In this document: positions 1 through 10,200 of the stretch, one piece after another
Numbering within the stretch: position 1 is the first letter of the stretch
How the letters are laid out: each line of letters starts with the position of its first letter
Source of the DNA: Saprospiraceae bacterium
Lineage (GTDB): Bacteria; Bacteroidota; Bacteroidia; Chitinophagales; Saprospiraceae
Reading direction: 5' to 3'
DNA length: 64,000 nt
Assembly (NCBI GenBank): GCA_016710265.1
Contig: JADJJL010000004.1
Location: 124,001-188,000 of the forward strand
Program-made: the position numbers and the translations under genes
Notes under the pieces: generated by a model
What the model was told of the DNA's origin: nothing
Databases searched by the model: none
What the model saw: the letters and a program-made list of their open reading frames with translations, nothing else

Positions 1-2
1 CG

Positions 3-206
3 GACGGGATAATTGGGCTTTTTAAAATTCTAAAGGAGGAAGAATCCAAACACTCGGTGGATGTACCATCCTTTTTGAGAACCCACCCATTAACCGAAGA
101 TCGTATCGAGCAAACTTCGCAATTAATTGAAAATAAGAGATTTAGAATAAGTGACCAAAGGCAGAACGAATTGGAAAATCTTTTTTGTGAACTGAAAGAA
201 CAGTAA
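3..206 (+). CDS. C-terminal end of an M48-type zinc metallopeptidase (partial)
   Basis: An open frame enters from the left edge and stops with TAA at 204-206, giving the last 67 residues. The visible part contains SFLRTHPLTEDRIEQ, which matches the conserved C-terminal segment of M48 peptidases (HtpX/YggG/Oma1 type, pattern FLxTHPxxxxRI). The catalytic HExxH would lie upstream outside the window. Nothing can be said about a signal peptide or membrane anchoring. The assignment rests on this one short motif. The next gene starts 112 bp downstream on the same strand and is unrelated in function. Confidence 0.6.
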   Translation, partial: DGIIGLFKILKEEESKHSVDVPSFLRTHPLTEDRIEQTSQLIENKRFRISDQRQNELENLFCELKEQ

Positions 207-254
207 AAGTTCTGAATTACCACTTCATGGCGGCTGTATTTGTTCGATTTTTGG

Positions 255-262
255 TAATTTTG
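255..262 (+). promoter_or_regulatory. possible -7 element (TAATTTTG) upstream of the Wzz-like gene
   Basis: The octamer fits the Bacteroidota -7 consensus TAnnTTTG and lies 56 bp before the ATG at 319. No TTTG or TTG is found at the expected 19-21 bp spacing upstream, so this is a weak call in AT-rich DNA. Confidence 0.3.
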
Positions 263-318
263 CATTTCTTTTTTATAACAAACTAAGCAAACTGCTTAAG
301 TTTAAAGAATCAGTATAC

Positions 319-1299
319 ATGGAGGTATTAAGTTTTTCAGATCTGATAAAGATTATTTGGGTCAACAGGAAATTATTGATGACCATTGCTTTGGTAACCG
401 CATTGGTAAGCGCTGGATTGTCATTTTTGTTGCCGGAATATTATAAATCCACGACCACTTTTTATCCCGCAAAACAAACCAGTGTACCTGTCAATGAGAC
501 CATATTGAGAAGAGGGAATCCTTCCGAATTTGGTCAGACAGAAGAAGCGGAGCAAGCTTTGGAAATATTACACAGTACGAGTTTGCACAATCGGATCATC
601 GAACAAATGGATTTATATTCCCATTATGAAATTGATAGAACGAAGCCATTTGCCTACTCAGATGTATTAAAAACATTTAGAAGCAATTTTTCCGGGAAAA
701 GAAACAAGTTTAATTCCATTGAAATTGTAGTGGCCGACGAAGATCCTGCCATGGCAGCGAAATTGGCGAATATGGTCACAGCCTATTACGACACCGTCCG
801 ATATGAAATTAACAGTATGCGGGCAAAGGAAATGATCAGCACGATGGAAAGTATATATGACAAACAATCTGTGATCATAGATTCTTTAAAACAAAAAATG
901 GATTCAATCACCGCACTTGGTGTGATGAGTCAATTTGAGAGAGCATATTTGATTCAGGCATATGCAGAGGCAGGTCCATCTGAAAGAGTAGGTCTTAAAA
1001 AAATGGTGGATATCAATACCAAATACGGTGAAGATTTTGATATTTTTGAAAAAATCTATGACCGAGAAGTCGAAAGTAATTTATACCTTAAAAAGTTTAT
1101 CATCCAAACCAAATCAGATGCCGAAAACCAGCTCACCCAAAAATTTGTGGTTGATACTGCCATTCCGGCTGAGCGCAAATACTACCCTGTCAGATGGCTG
1201 GTTGTTTTGGTGAGTACCTTGTCCTCTATTGTATTTGGGGTGAGCCTTCTATTGATACAATCCAAATGGCCCGAGATCAAGAAACAGCTCGAGGCATAA
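319..1299 (+). CDS. Wzz/GumC-like polysaccharide chain-length determinant
   Basis: A 326-residue inner-membrane protein with the two-helix architecture of polysaccharide co-polymerases: one transmembrane helix near residues 20-38 (LLMTIALVTALVSAGLSFLL), a long periplasmic part with predicted coiled-coil character around residues 175-260, and a second helix near the C-terminus (WLVVLVSTLSSIVFGVSLLL). A Pro-rich stretch (AIPAERKYYP) precedes the last helix, as is usual in Wzz. No tyrosine-kinase domain is fused. It probably sets polymer length together with the O-antigen ligase-like protein that follows after 2 bp. A second, different Wzz-like protein occurs at 33419. Confidence 0.8.
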   Translation: MEVLSFSDLIKIIWVNRKLLMTIALVTALVSAGLSFLLPEYYKSTTTFYPAKQTSVPVNETILRRGNPSEFGQTEEAEQALEILHSTSLHNRIIEQMDLYSHYEIDRTKPFAYSDVLKTFRSNFSGKRNKFNSIEIVVADEDPAMAAKLANMVTAYYDTVRYEINSMRAKEMISTMESIYDKQSVIIDSLKQKMDSITALGVMSQFERAYLIQAYAEAGPSERVGLKKMVDINTKYGEDFDIFEKIYDREVESNLYLKKFIIQTKSDAENQLTQKFVVDTAIPAERKYYPVRWLVVLVSTLSSIVFGVSLLLIQSKWPEIKKQLEA

Positions 1300-1301
1300 A
1301 A

Positions 1302-2741
1302 ATGCTTGCACGAGGAATTCGCTCAAACTGGGTTTTGTTTGCAAGTATCGTATTTGCAGCTTTAGCAATTTATGCCTGGTATGTGGAGAATTATATTTTT
1401 CTTTTATTTCCAGTGCTCATCATTGCCGCAATTGTGGTTTTTTTTAACCCTGACTTTTTATGGTTTTTTCTGGCATTTGCGGTTCCCATTTCAGTCAATC
1501 CATCCGATTCTGATTTTAGTGGTCTGAGCCTCAGTTTACCTGCTGAGCCAGTGTTGATATTTTTATTGGCATTATTTATTTATTATGTCATTTCAAAAAA
1601 AGACATCGACACCCGGATCTTTCGCCATCCATTAAGTTCGTTGTTATACATTTATTTAGGATGGATGTTGGTGACCTGTGTGACCAGTACAGATTTTGTA
1701 GTTTCTATTAAATTTTTTCTGGCTAAGCTATGGTTCATATTTCCCGCTTATTTTCTTAGTTTTTATTTTATGAAATCTGAAAACAGAATTCATCAATTTA
1801 TATTTCTATTTTCTGTTTCACTCACCCTGGTTGCATTGTACAATTCTGTTAATTTGGCCGGCCACAATTTTGAAGACAAGCCATCACAGTGGACCATGCG
1901 TCCGTTTTTTAAAGATCATACCGTATTGGGAGCTGCATTGGCCATGTGTATTCCATTGACCTTGGCAGGCTTTAGGCAGTCGGGTGGGGATGTTATCAAA
2001 CGCTTGTTTTATCCGGCGGCATTTATCATTATGACTTTTTGTTTGGTCATTACTTTTGCGAGAGCAGCTTGGGTCAGTATGTTTTCAGCCATCCTGTTGT
2101 ATTTTATTTTTTTACTGAAGATTCGATTTAAATATCTTCTGACTGTACTTCTGATGGTGGTTTGTTATTTAGTGATTAATCTTGAGACTATATTGAGGGA
2201 TTTGGAACACAGCGAAGTGGCAAGTTCGGAAGACCTGATTGAAAATTTGGAATCAGTAACCAACATTAGCTCAGATCAATCCAATTTAGAACGCATCAAC
2301 CGTTGGGCAAGCGCTTTTGCAATGTGGCAAGAGAGACCGATATTTGGTTTTGGACCGGGCACTTATATGTTTGAGTATGCACCTTATCAGCTTAAAAACA
2401 ATAGGACGGAGATCAGTACTAATTTTGGGGACGTAGGAAACGCGCATAGTGAATATTTGGGTGCGATGGCAGAAGGAGGATTTCCAGCAATGGTATTGGT
2501 TTTTCTAATTCTGATCTTCACTTTCTATTATGCTCTAAAAGCATTCAGAGAATCTAATTCTAAAACAGACAGGATTTGGATATCCGCTGCCGCCTGTGGA
2601 TTGGCTACTTATTATACGCATGGATTTCTCAACAATTTTTTAGACACCGATAAAGCTGCTGTTCTGTTTTGGTTTTTGACTTCTGTTATTGTTTATTTTG
2701 ATATTAAGAATAGAACTATTGCGGAGTCAGGTGCGAATTAA
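1302..2741 (+). CDS. O-antigen ligase / polymerase-like membrane protein
   Basis: A 479-residue polytopic inner-membrane protein with roughly 11-12 hydrophobic segments. The central part holds FARAAWVSM and, after a large loop, RPIFGFGPGTYMFEY followed by NAHSEYLGAMAEGG; this order and the H-S-E-Y motif are typical of the Wzy_C / WaaL ligase family, which transfers or polymerises undecaprenyl-linked glycans on the periplasmic side. The open frame extends upstream to 1194 inside the Wzz-like gene, but the ATG at 1302 directly after that gene's TAA (1297-1299) fits translational coupling and starts just before the first hydrophobic helix. Ligase and polymerase cannot be separated from sequence alone. 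Confidence 0.8.
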   Translation: MLARGIRSNWVLFASIVFAALAIYAWYVENYIFLLFPVLIIAAIVVFFNPDFLWFFLAFAVPISVNPSDSDFSGLSLSLPAEPVLIFLLALFIYYVISKKDIDTRIFRHPLSSLLYIYLGWMLVTCVTSTDFVVSIKFFLAKLWFIFPAYFLSFYFMKSENRIHQFIFLFSVSLTLVALYNSVNLAGHNFEDKPSQWTMRPFFKDHTVLGAALAMCIPLTLAGFRQSGGDVIKRLFYPAAFIIMTFCLVITFARAAWVSMFSAILLYFIFLLKIRFKYLLTVLLMVVCYLVINLETILRDLEHSEVASSEDLIENLESVTNISSDQSNLERINRWASAFAMWQERPIFGFGPGTYMFEYAPYQLKNNRTEISTNFGDVGNAHSEYLGAMAEGGFPAMVLVFLILIFTFYYALKAFRESNSKTDRIWISAAACGLATYYTHGFLNNFLDTDKAAVLFWFLTSVIVYFDIKNRTIAESGAN

Positions 2742-2977
2742 TCTTTTTATAAATATCTAAATTCATCAGCGTACATCTGTGGAAACTACACATGGATTAT
2801 CCACATTCTTCTGTGTCCATCTGAGTAATTTGTAAGGAAAAAAGAGTGGCTCACAGATTTGAACTTATATTTTTATTTACATTGATTTGTGACCTTTCTT
2901 CCTTTTATCCTACTTTTTGTCGCATGAAGGAACGGTGCGAAGCAAACTCGCTGAACTAAGCGAGTTAGTGACTGAAC

Positions 2978-2998
2978 CGAGCTGATAATCAGCTCGGC
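2978..2998. repeat. perfect 21-bp palindrome
   Basis: CCGAGCTGAT is followed by a single A and its exact reverse complement. A second hairpin with stem AACTCGCT / AGCGAGTT lies just upstream at 2946-2967. Neither is followed by a T-run, so they do not look like intrinsic terminators for the upstream gene, which ends about 200 bp earlier. Confidence 0.6.
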
Positions 2999-3060
2999 TT
3001 AAATTAATTTTCTTAATTGACCGAACCAATATATTTTTAAAAAGTATAAGCGGACTAGCA

Positions 3061-3085
3061 AAAACGCAGCCTTTCTAAAAGGCGA
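3061..3085 (+). repeat. 25-bp direct repeat, copy 1
   Basis: An exact 25-bp repeat (begins AAAAACGCAG, ends AAAAGGCG) found again at 3221-3245. Each copy contains a small hairpin, GCCTTT-CTA-AAAGGC, and both copies are preceded by TAGC, with one extra A in this copy. Confidence 0.75.
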
Positions 3086-3194
3086 CCGAACGATCTGTAA
3101 AGCAGTTTTGAGCGACAGCTCAAAAAGTGAGGGAGCGCGTAAGCGATAGCTTTTAGTCATTAATTTTTCGGATATTTATTTTCTTCCTTTTGTC

Positions 3195-3219
3195 CTACTT
3201 TTTCACGCGGAAAAAGTAG
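3195..3219. repeat. inverted repeat with 10-bp stem
   Basis: CTACTTTTTC and GAAAAAGTAG flank a 5-nt loop ACGCG. It sits immediately before the second copy of the 25-bp direct repeat. A similar left arm (CCTACTTTTTGTCGC) without the right arm occurs near 2909-2923. Confidence 0.6.
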
Positions 3220-3220
3220 C

Positions 3221-3245
3221 AAAAACGCAGCCTTTCTAAAAGGCG
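3221..3245 (+). repeat. 25-bp direct repeat, copy 2
   Basis: Exact second copy of 3061-3085, including the GCCTTT-CTA-AAAGGC hairpin. Confidence 0.75.
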
Positions 3246-3715
3246 GCAATTCTTTTAGCGGCTATTCCTTGTAAATCCCTATTCTGAAAACCACCTCTGT
3301 TGGGCAGATTTTGGACGCTGGATTTTATCGCTTCAACATTCTATTATTCAGGTGCAATTTAAAATTGGTGCGTGTATTAATAGTATCTCAGAAGCGATAA
3401 AATAAGGCGCAGTAAAGTTTACCACTACCTTTCATCAAAAACTAAGTTAATATCTTTTCGAAAATTCATATCACCAAAATCTGCCTATTTGAAGCCGCTG
3501 GTTTAGAAAGGCTCTTTCAATTTCATTAAAAACATAATATTTTACCTAATGAAAATTAAAATTTATGTTCCGGCATAGGGTTTTGCATCTCCGCTTTCAT
3601 TTCATTCACTGAATGACGCTGCATAAATATAAATAGACGAAGACCTTGAAATGAGAATTGTACTCAATTATAATTCCAAGTGGTATAAGATGTGATATCA
3701 ACACTACTTATTGAT

Positions 3716-3746
3716 AAAAAAAAAGGCCACACAAGGTGGCCTTTTT
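3716..3746 (-). terminator. intrinsic terminator of the first PKD metalloprotease gene
   Basis: GGCCAC (3725-3730) pairs with GTGGCC (3736-3741) around a 5-nt loop, extended by A/T pairs. On the minus strand the hairpin ends in a run of nine T. It lies about 20 bp after the stop codon at 3765. A nearly identical hairpin follows the second copy of the gene at 7173-7202. Confidence 0.85.
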
Positions 3747-3764
3747 AAAAATCTTTAGATTAAT

Positions 3765-6700
3765 TTATTTGGTAATCAATACTTTTAATATCTGAGTTGA
3801 ACTTGTTTGTTCGACTTTGATGTAATAGCTACCAGGCATTAAATCAGTTACATCCATCGGAGTGATGGTTTGGCTGGTTGAACCTGATTTCACAGTTTGT
3901 CCGGTGATATTGATTAACTGGAATTTTGCTCCTAGCTGCGTTTGTAAATAGATCATATGGCTTGCAGGATTTGGGAATACCTTGGTTTCAATGACCGTTG
4001 ATTGGGTTCTGGTCGAAAGGTCGTATTCAATCAATTCTGTATCTCCGACAGCTTTTGGTCCTTTTTTATTAGGTTTCTTAGGACACAAGACTGGAGAAAG
4101 CACTTCAATAAATCTTAGCTTAGTTTCAGCATTGGTTCCATTGGTATTCTTAACCGTCAGTTTTATGGTGTACTTACCGGCTGAATTAAACCTTACAGTA
4201 GGATTTTTTTCAAAACTTACCATAGGCATTCCATTTTCAAATTGCCAATTCCAATCGATGACGTCTATGGACGAGCGATCGATAAATCGGACATTGAGTG
4301 GAGCACAACCTCTGATAGTATCAGCTGCAAAATTGACTTTCGGAATCAGATAGACTGCGATAACTTTTTCGAAAGTATCGATTCCACACTGGTTTTCGAC
4401 TATTAAACGAACATTGAATTCACCTTCAACACCATAATTGTGGGTTGGATTTTTTTCTGTGCTGTTTTTATTGTCACCAAAATCCCAAAAGTATGTACCA
4501 TCTTCTACGCTGGTGTTGTTAAAGAAAACATTAAATCCAGTGATACTATTTTGGAATGCGGCCGTTGGAGCTTGTTTAACTTCGATGTAATCCTGTACTG
4601 CGATGGTATCACTTTCCAAATTATTTTTGGCGATCAACTGTACATTGTATTTTCCTTTGGTAGGGAAAGTAACTATCGGATTTTTATCTGTACTGGTAGA
4701 AGGAATTCCTCCAGGGAATGACCAAATAAAATCAGTGGCCGATGCGGTAGAAGTATTTTCAAATTGTACAGTATAAGGTGCACATCCCACTGGATTTGAT
4801 GTATTAAATCCTGCAGATGGTTTAGCTCCAATGTTGATAAACTGTTTGGTCAAGGTTCTACCACAGGCATTGTTGGCCCAGAACTTCACCTCAAATCTTC
4901 CTGCAGAAGTAAATGTGTGGGTTGGATTTTCCAACAAGCTGGTTTGGTTGTCACCAAAATCCCATTCATAAGTTTTACCATAACGGGTTTTGTTGGTAAA
5001 AGTAACTGTGGCTCCATTGATTTGATAATCGAAATCAGCAGCAGGAAGGCTGTCAATAACGATGTACATTTCTTTGGTTTTATTGGTAAAGAATTTTCTG
5101 GTATTGACCGTTAATTTTACTTTATAAGTGCCGGGATTCGAATATTTAATGATCGGATTTTTTTGATTGGAAACAGATGGTGTTCCACCAGGGAATTCCC
5201 AATTCCACGCAATGACGTTGCTGGAAGACATGTCAAAGAATTTAATTGTTTTTGGAGCACATCCACCTGTCGTGTCGGCTTCAAAATCTATGGCTGGATA
5301 GGTGTAAATCTGTAGATTTTTGCAAAGTTCGCGAACACCGCATACATTGGTGACTTTTAAACAAACTCTGTAGGTACTGTCTTTGGCATATTCATGCTCC
5401 GGCTGGAATTCTTCGCTGGTTTGACCATCTCCAAAAGTCCATTCATAAGTTTCACCTCTAAAAGAATTGTTTACAAATTGGACAAGACGATCTCCTTCCT
5501 GTTGGGTATTGCCACCTTCCCAGCTGACAACGGGTACATCGTATGTTTCGACGAATTCTTTTTTAGTAATCGTGACAGAGCATTGTGGATTGATGGCCTC
5601 CAAAGTTACATCAAACTTTCTATCAGGAACCGCATAAGTGACAACTGGATTAACCGCTGTGGAGGTAGCTGGGTTTCCACCTGGAAATGACCATTTGTAG
5701 GTATCCGCATTGGCAGAAAGATTATTAAATTGTACCACAAATGGGACACAACCAAAATCTGGATTTGCTTCAAATTCCGGGATAGGAATACGACCTCCGG
5801 TACAATCTGTAAGGCAGCCTCCATTAGAAAAAGTATAAGCCGCAATTTCAAAAATGGAACTGATGGACCATTGTCCTGATCCATTTACCTCAGGTGCCAT
5901 GATGGTAGGAGATCCACCCGGATCGTGGGTACAAGAAAAATTGTGTCCTAATTCGTGAGATTGTAGTTGTTTTAATGAAAATATATTGCTAGTAAATTCA
6001 CTGCAAACATTCATACCGTTGGTTTGACAAGCGGAACTAAGGGTAGCAAGCCCCACAATTCCTGAAGTGTACTTGACAGTCCATAAAGTAGCTACATCAT
6101 ATCCATTGGGAAATATATTACTTTGTTGGAACATAAAAATAAACAAATCGGAATTTATGTCAGCCGAGTTTCTCCATGGATCTTTCATGGGGTCTTCGGA
6201 TATCCACATGTCAGATAAAGCATATTGGTATTCCGCTAAAAGTTGAACCACCCAATCTGCAGACATAAAATTCATTACATTTAACATGAAAGCTTCTGCG
6301 CCTATTGGACCTCTATGGCGATCTGTAAATTGAACTTCACAAGCAAGTGCAAGGTCAATGATATAACATCTTTTACCTCTTTCTGATAGGGGTAAATTCT
6401 CTTCATCTGCTTCCAAAGCTAGGCGTTTTTGTTCAGCGTCTCTTTTAAGACCACCTATTTTGTCAAAACCGCACTCCACGCCTTTGGTAGGAATGACATC
6501 CCTGTCTGCGTAATGGATGAAGGTGTTAATAGTGGCTGTAGGATCGTCTCCAAAATATTGCTCTACATAGTAACCAATTCCTTTTTCAGTGTAATAAAAT
6601 GCTAAAAAGTCTTTGGAAATAGTCATGGCCACAGGGCCACCGGAAAATCCTGCTTCTGAACCCCTAAAAGTTCGAATGTCTTTATTAGGCCTTCTTTCGA

Positions 6701-6998
6701 CCACCCCATTTTCCGTATTGATACGAACCCTGGTCTTGTCGGTGTACATGGTGTACTCAAACAACTGAAACTTTAAAGTTTTTCTATCCAATTGCAGTTC
6801 GATTTCCACACCTGCTTTCTGGATGGATAATAATTTAGTACGTAAATCTTCTATGTTGATTTCGTACTGCTCGACCTTGGCAAATTTTTGTAACAAAGCC
6901 TGGTCGGTAACTCTCTTAGTGGCTTTCACCACAATGTCCTGCCCCGATAGGGACAGCGCTAGAAAAAAAAGAATGATGGAGGAGAAAATTTTATTCAT
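3765..6998 (-). CDS. secreted reprolysin-like zinc metalloprotease with seven PKD domains and T9SS sorting domain (copy A)
   Basis: The 1077-residue precursor starts with a signal peptide (about 1-19, ending SLSGQ). A propeptide-like region runs to about residue 210 (GKRC). The metallopeptidase domain carries HELGHNFSCTHD at 348-359, the HExxHxxxxxH zinc site with H348, E349, H352 and H358, and a Met-turn candidate TIMAP just after, as in M12B reprolysin-type metzincins. From about 405 to 985 there are seven PKD domains, alternating a longer GC(A/V)P-type (1,3,5,7) with a shorter WDFGDN / WTFGDG type (2,4,6). The last 80 or so residues (KVFPNP onwards, ending ILKVLITK) form a type A T9SS C-terminal domain. 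It is probably exported, cleaved and attached to the cell surface or released. A second copy of equal length lies directly upstream on the same strand. Confidence 0.88.
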   Translation of the reverse strand: MNKIFSSIILFFLALSLSGQDIVVKATKRVTDQALLQKFAKVEQYEINIEDLRTKLLSIQKAGVEIELQLDRKTLKFQLFEYTMYTDKTRVRINTENGVVERRPNKDIRTFRGSEAGFSGGPVAMTISKDFLAFYYTEKGIGYYVEQYFGDDPTATINTFIHYADRDVIPTKGVECGFDKIGGLKRDAEQKRLALEADEENLPLSERGKRCYIIDLALACEVQFTDRHRGPIGAEAFMLNVMNFMSADWVVQLLAEYQYALSDMWISEDPMKDPWRNSADINSDLFIFMFQQSNIFPNGYDVATLWTVKYTSGIVGLATLSSACQTNGMNVCSEFTSNIFSLKQLQSHELGHNFSCTHDPGGSPTIMAPEVNGSGQWSISSIFEIAAYTFSNGGCLTDCTGGRIPIPEFEANPDFGCVPFVVQFNNLSANADTYKWSFPGGNPATSTAVNPVVTYAVPDRKFDVTLEAINPQCSVTITKKEFVETYDVPVVSWEGGNTQQEGDRLVQFVNNSFRGETYEWTFGDGQTSEEFQPEHEYAKDSTYRVCLKVTNVCGVRELCKNLQIYTYPAIDFEADTTGGCAPKTIKFFDMSSSNVIAWNWEFPGGTPSVSNQKNPIIKYSNPGTYKVKLTVNTRKFFTNKTKEMYIVIDSLPAADFDYQINGATVTFTNKTRYGKTYEWDFGDNQTSLLENPTHTFTSAGRFEVKFWANNACGRTLTKQFINIGAKPSAGFNTSNPVGCAPYTVQFENTSTASATDFIWSFPGGIPSTSTDKNPIVTFPTKGKYNVQLIAKNNLESDTIAVQDYIEVKQAPTAAFQNSITGFNVFFNNTSVEDGTYFWDFGDNKNSTEKNPTHNYGVEGEFNVRLIVENQCGIDTFEKVIAVYLIPKVNFAADTIRGCAPLNVRFIDRSSIDVIDWNWQFENGMPMVSFEKNPTVRFNSAGKYTIKLTVKNTNGTNAETKLRFIEVLSPVLCPKKPNKKGPKAVGDTELIEYDLSTRTQSTVIETKVFPNPASHMIYLQTQLGAKFQLINITGQTVKSGSTSQTITPMDVTDLMPGSYYIKVEQTSSTQILKVLITK

Positions 6999-7172
6999 AA
7001 ATTAATGTTTTTTAAATTCGGCACCAAATTACAATGAATTATGTAAAAAATAGTCATTTAGGGAGAATAAGAAGTCAATTTTAACAGATTTTGGAGAATT
7101 TGACCAATCCTAATTTGGAATTGTAAGCAAAATAAAACCTTTAAAAGAAATGTCATTCTCTTAATAACCGAC

Positions 7173-7202
7173 AAAAAAAAAGGCCACACGAGGTGGCCTT
7201 TT
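7173..7202 (-). terminator. intrinsic terminator of the second PKD metalloprotease gene
   Basis: GGCCAC (7182-7187) and GTGGCC (7193-7198) with a 5-nt loop, followed on the minus strand by a T-run. It differs from the copy at 3716-3746 only in the loop and flanks, which shows that the duplicated unit included the terminator. Confidence 0.85.
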
Positions 7203-7223
7203 GAAACTAAATTTAATATTGAA

Positions 7224-10200
7224 TTATTTTGTAATCAATACTTTTAAAATTTGAGTCGAGCTTGTCTGTTCGACTTTGATATAATAACTACCAGGCATTA
7301 AATCGGTCACATCCATTGGAGTGACGGTTTGATTGGTAGTTCCTGCTTTCACAGTTTGTCCTGTGATGTTGATCAATTGGAATTTAGCACCCAGCTGAGT
7401 TTGTAAATAAATCATGTGGCTTGAAGGATTAGGGAATACCTTGGTTTCGATTACGGATGATTGGGTTCTGGTCGAAAGGTCATACTCAATCAATTCTGTA
7501 TCACCTACCGCTTTTGGTCCTTTTTTATTTGGTTTCTTAGGACACAAAACCGGAGAAATCACTTCGATAAATCTCAATTTAGTTTCTGCGTTGGTTCCAT
7601 TGGTATTTTTTACAGTCAATTTGATAGTATACTTACCGGCCGAATTGAACCTTACTGTAGGATTTTGTTCAAAACTCACCATTGGCATACCATTCTCAAA
7701 TTGCCAGTTCCACTCGATCACATCTATGGATGAACGATCAAGGAATTTAACATTGAATGGAGCACAACCTCTGATGGTGTCTGCTGCAAAATTGACTTTA
7801 GGAATCAAATAAACCGCTATAATTTTTTCGAAGGTATCGATTCCACACTGGTTTTCAACAATCAAACGAACATTGAACTCACCTTCCACCCCATAATTAT
7901 GGGTTGGATTTTTTTCCGTGCTGTTTTTATTGTCTCCAAAATCCCAAAAGTAGGAGCCGTCTTCCAAACTGGTATTGTTAAAGAAAACATTAAATCCTGT
8001 AATGCTATTTTGGAATGAAGCAGTAGGTGCTTGTTTTACTTCGATATAATCTTGAACCGCAATGGTGTCACTTTCCAAATTATTCTTAGCGATCAACTGT
8101 ACATTGTATTTTCCTTTGGTAGGGAAGGTGACAATCGGATTTTTATCTGTGCTGGTGGAAGGAATACCTCCAGGGAATGACCAAATAAAATCCGTGGCTG
8201 AAGCAGTAGAAGTATTTTCAAATTGTACGGTATAAGGCGCACAACCTATAGGATTGGATGTATTAAATCCAGCGGATGGCTTGGCACCTATGTTGATAAA
8301 TTGTTTGGTCAAGGTTCTACCACAGGCATTGTTGGCCCAGAACTTCACTTCAAATCTACCTGCTGAAGTAAAAGTGTGTACTGGATTTTCCAATAAGCTG
8401 GTTTGGTTGTCTCCAAAATCCCATTCATAGGTTTTACCATATCGGGTCTTGTTTGTAAAAGTGACCGTGGAACCATTGATTTGATAATCGAAATCAGCTG
8501 CTGGTAAGCTGTCAATCACGATGTACATCTCTTTGGTTTTATTTGTAAAGAATTTTCTGGTATTGACCGTTAATTTGACTTTATAAGTTCCCGGATTAGA
8601 GTATTTGATGATTGGATTTTTTTGATTGGAAACGGACGGAGTTCCACCAGGAAATTCCCAATTCCATGCGATGACATTGCTAGAAGACATGTCAAAGAAT
8701 TTAATGGTTTTTGGAGCACAACCACCCGTGGTGTCTGCTTCAAAATCAATGGAAGGATAAGTGTATATCTGTATGTTTTTACATAATTCTCGGACACCAC
8801 AAACATTGGTCACTTTCAAACAAACCCTGTAGGTGCTGTCTTTTGCATATTCGTATTCTGGTTGGAATTCTTCACTGGTTTGACCATCCCCAAAAGTCCA
8901 TTCATAAGTTTCACCTCTGAAAGAATTGTTTACGAATTGTACTAATCGATCACCTTCTTGTTGGGTATTTCCACCTTGCCAGTTGACGACAGGAACATCA
9001 TAGGTTTCTATGACTTCTTTCTTTGTGATGGTGACTGAACATTGAGGATTGATGGCTTCAAGAGTCACATCGAATTTTCTATCCGGAACTGCATAAGTAA
9101 CGACAGGATTTACATCGGTAGAAGTTGCAGGGTTGCCGCCTGGGAAAGACCATTTGTAGGTATCTGCATTGGCAGAAAGATTGGTGTATTGGACTACAAA
9201 AGGTACGCACCCAAATTTTGGGTTTGCATCAAACTCAGGGATAGGGATACGACCTCCAGTACAATCTGTCAAACATCCACCGTTGGAAAAAGTATATGCT
9301 GCAATTTCAAAAGCGGAATTTAAAGACCATTGACCCGAACCACTTACCTGAGGTGCCATAATTGTATTGGATCCTCCTGGATCATGGGTACATGAAAAGT
9401 TATGTCCGATTTCATGAGATTGAAGACATTTTAACATAAAAATGCTATTATTGAATTCGCTGCAAACATTCATTCCATTGGTCTGACAAGCGGAGCTCAA
9501 ATTGGAAAGACCTACAATACCTGAAGTGTACTTGACAGTCCACAAGGTGGCAACATCAAAGCCATTTGGAAAAATCGAACTTTGTTGAAACATAAAGATA
9601 TTGAGATCAGAAAAAATATCAGCTGAATTTCTCCAAGGATCGCGCATTGCATCTTCAGAAATCCAAATATCTGAAATTGTAAATTGGTATTCTGCAAAAA
9701 GTTGGACCACCCAATCATTGGCCATGAAATTAAATACATTGAGCATAAAAGCTTCTGCACCTGCGGCACCGCGATGGCGATCGGTAAACTGAATTTCACA
9801 AGCGAGGGCAACATCCACAATATAACATCTTTTACCTCTTTCTGAAATTGGAAGTTTAGCTTCTTCCTCTTCGGCCAATTTACGTTTTTGTTCGGTATCT
9901 TTTTTAAGACCGCTTATTTTATCATATCCGCATTCTACACCTTCGGTGGGAATGACATCTCTGTCTGCATAATGGATAAAAGTATTTACAGTGGCTGTGG
10001 GGTCGTCACCAAAATACTGTTCTACAAAATATCCTATCCCTTTTTCAGTATAATAAAAGGCTAAGAAGTCTCTTGAAATCGTCAAGGCAACAGGTCCTCC
10101 TGAGAAACCTGCTTCAGAGCCTCTGAAGGTACGAATTTCTTTATTTGGTCTTCTTTCGATTAAACCATTTTCAGTATTGACCCGAACCCTGGTTTTATCA

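Larger units (their letters stand above)
2742..3764. other. 1-kb region without genes, rich in hairpins
   Basis: No convincing coding frame is present. The region contains at least six perfect short inverted repeats within 300 bp: 2946-2967 (8-bp stem), 2978-2998 (10-bp stem, 1-nt centre), 3070-3084 (6 bp), 3107-3126 (8 bp), 3195-3219 (10 bp) and 3230-3244 (6 bp). It also has a direct repeat (see 3061-3085) and two similar tracts containing CCTACTTTTT near 2908 and 3194. From 3246 to 3700 I see no clear structure. The hairpins resemble REP-type intergenic elements, which is inference. The terminator of the following minus-strand gene lies at the right end. Confidence 0.6.

Noticed and set aside
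1194..1301. Longer N-terminus for the O-antigen ligase
   Set aside because: It would overlap the Wzz-like gene by over 100 bp in another frame and adds a non-hydrophobic peptide; the ATG at 1302 follows the preceding stop directly.
3982..5884. Open frames opposite the PKD metalloprotease genes
   Set aside because: They are shadows of the long minus-strand genes, recur at the same places in both copies, and show no independent start signals or recognisable domains.
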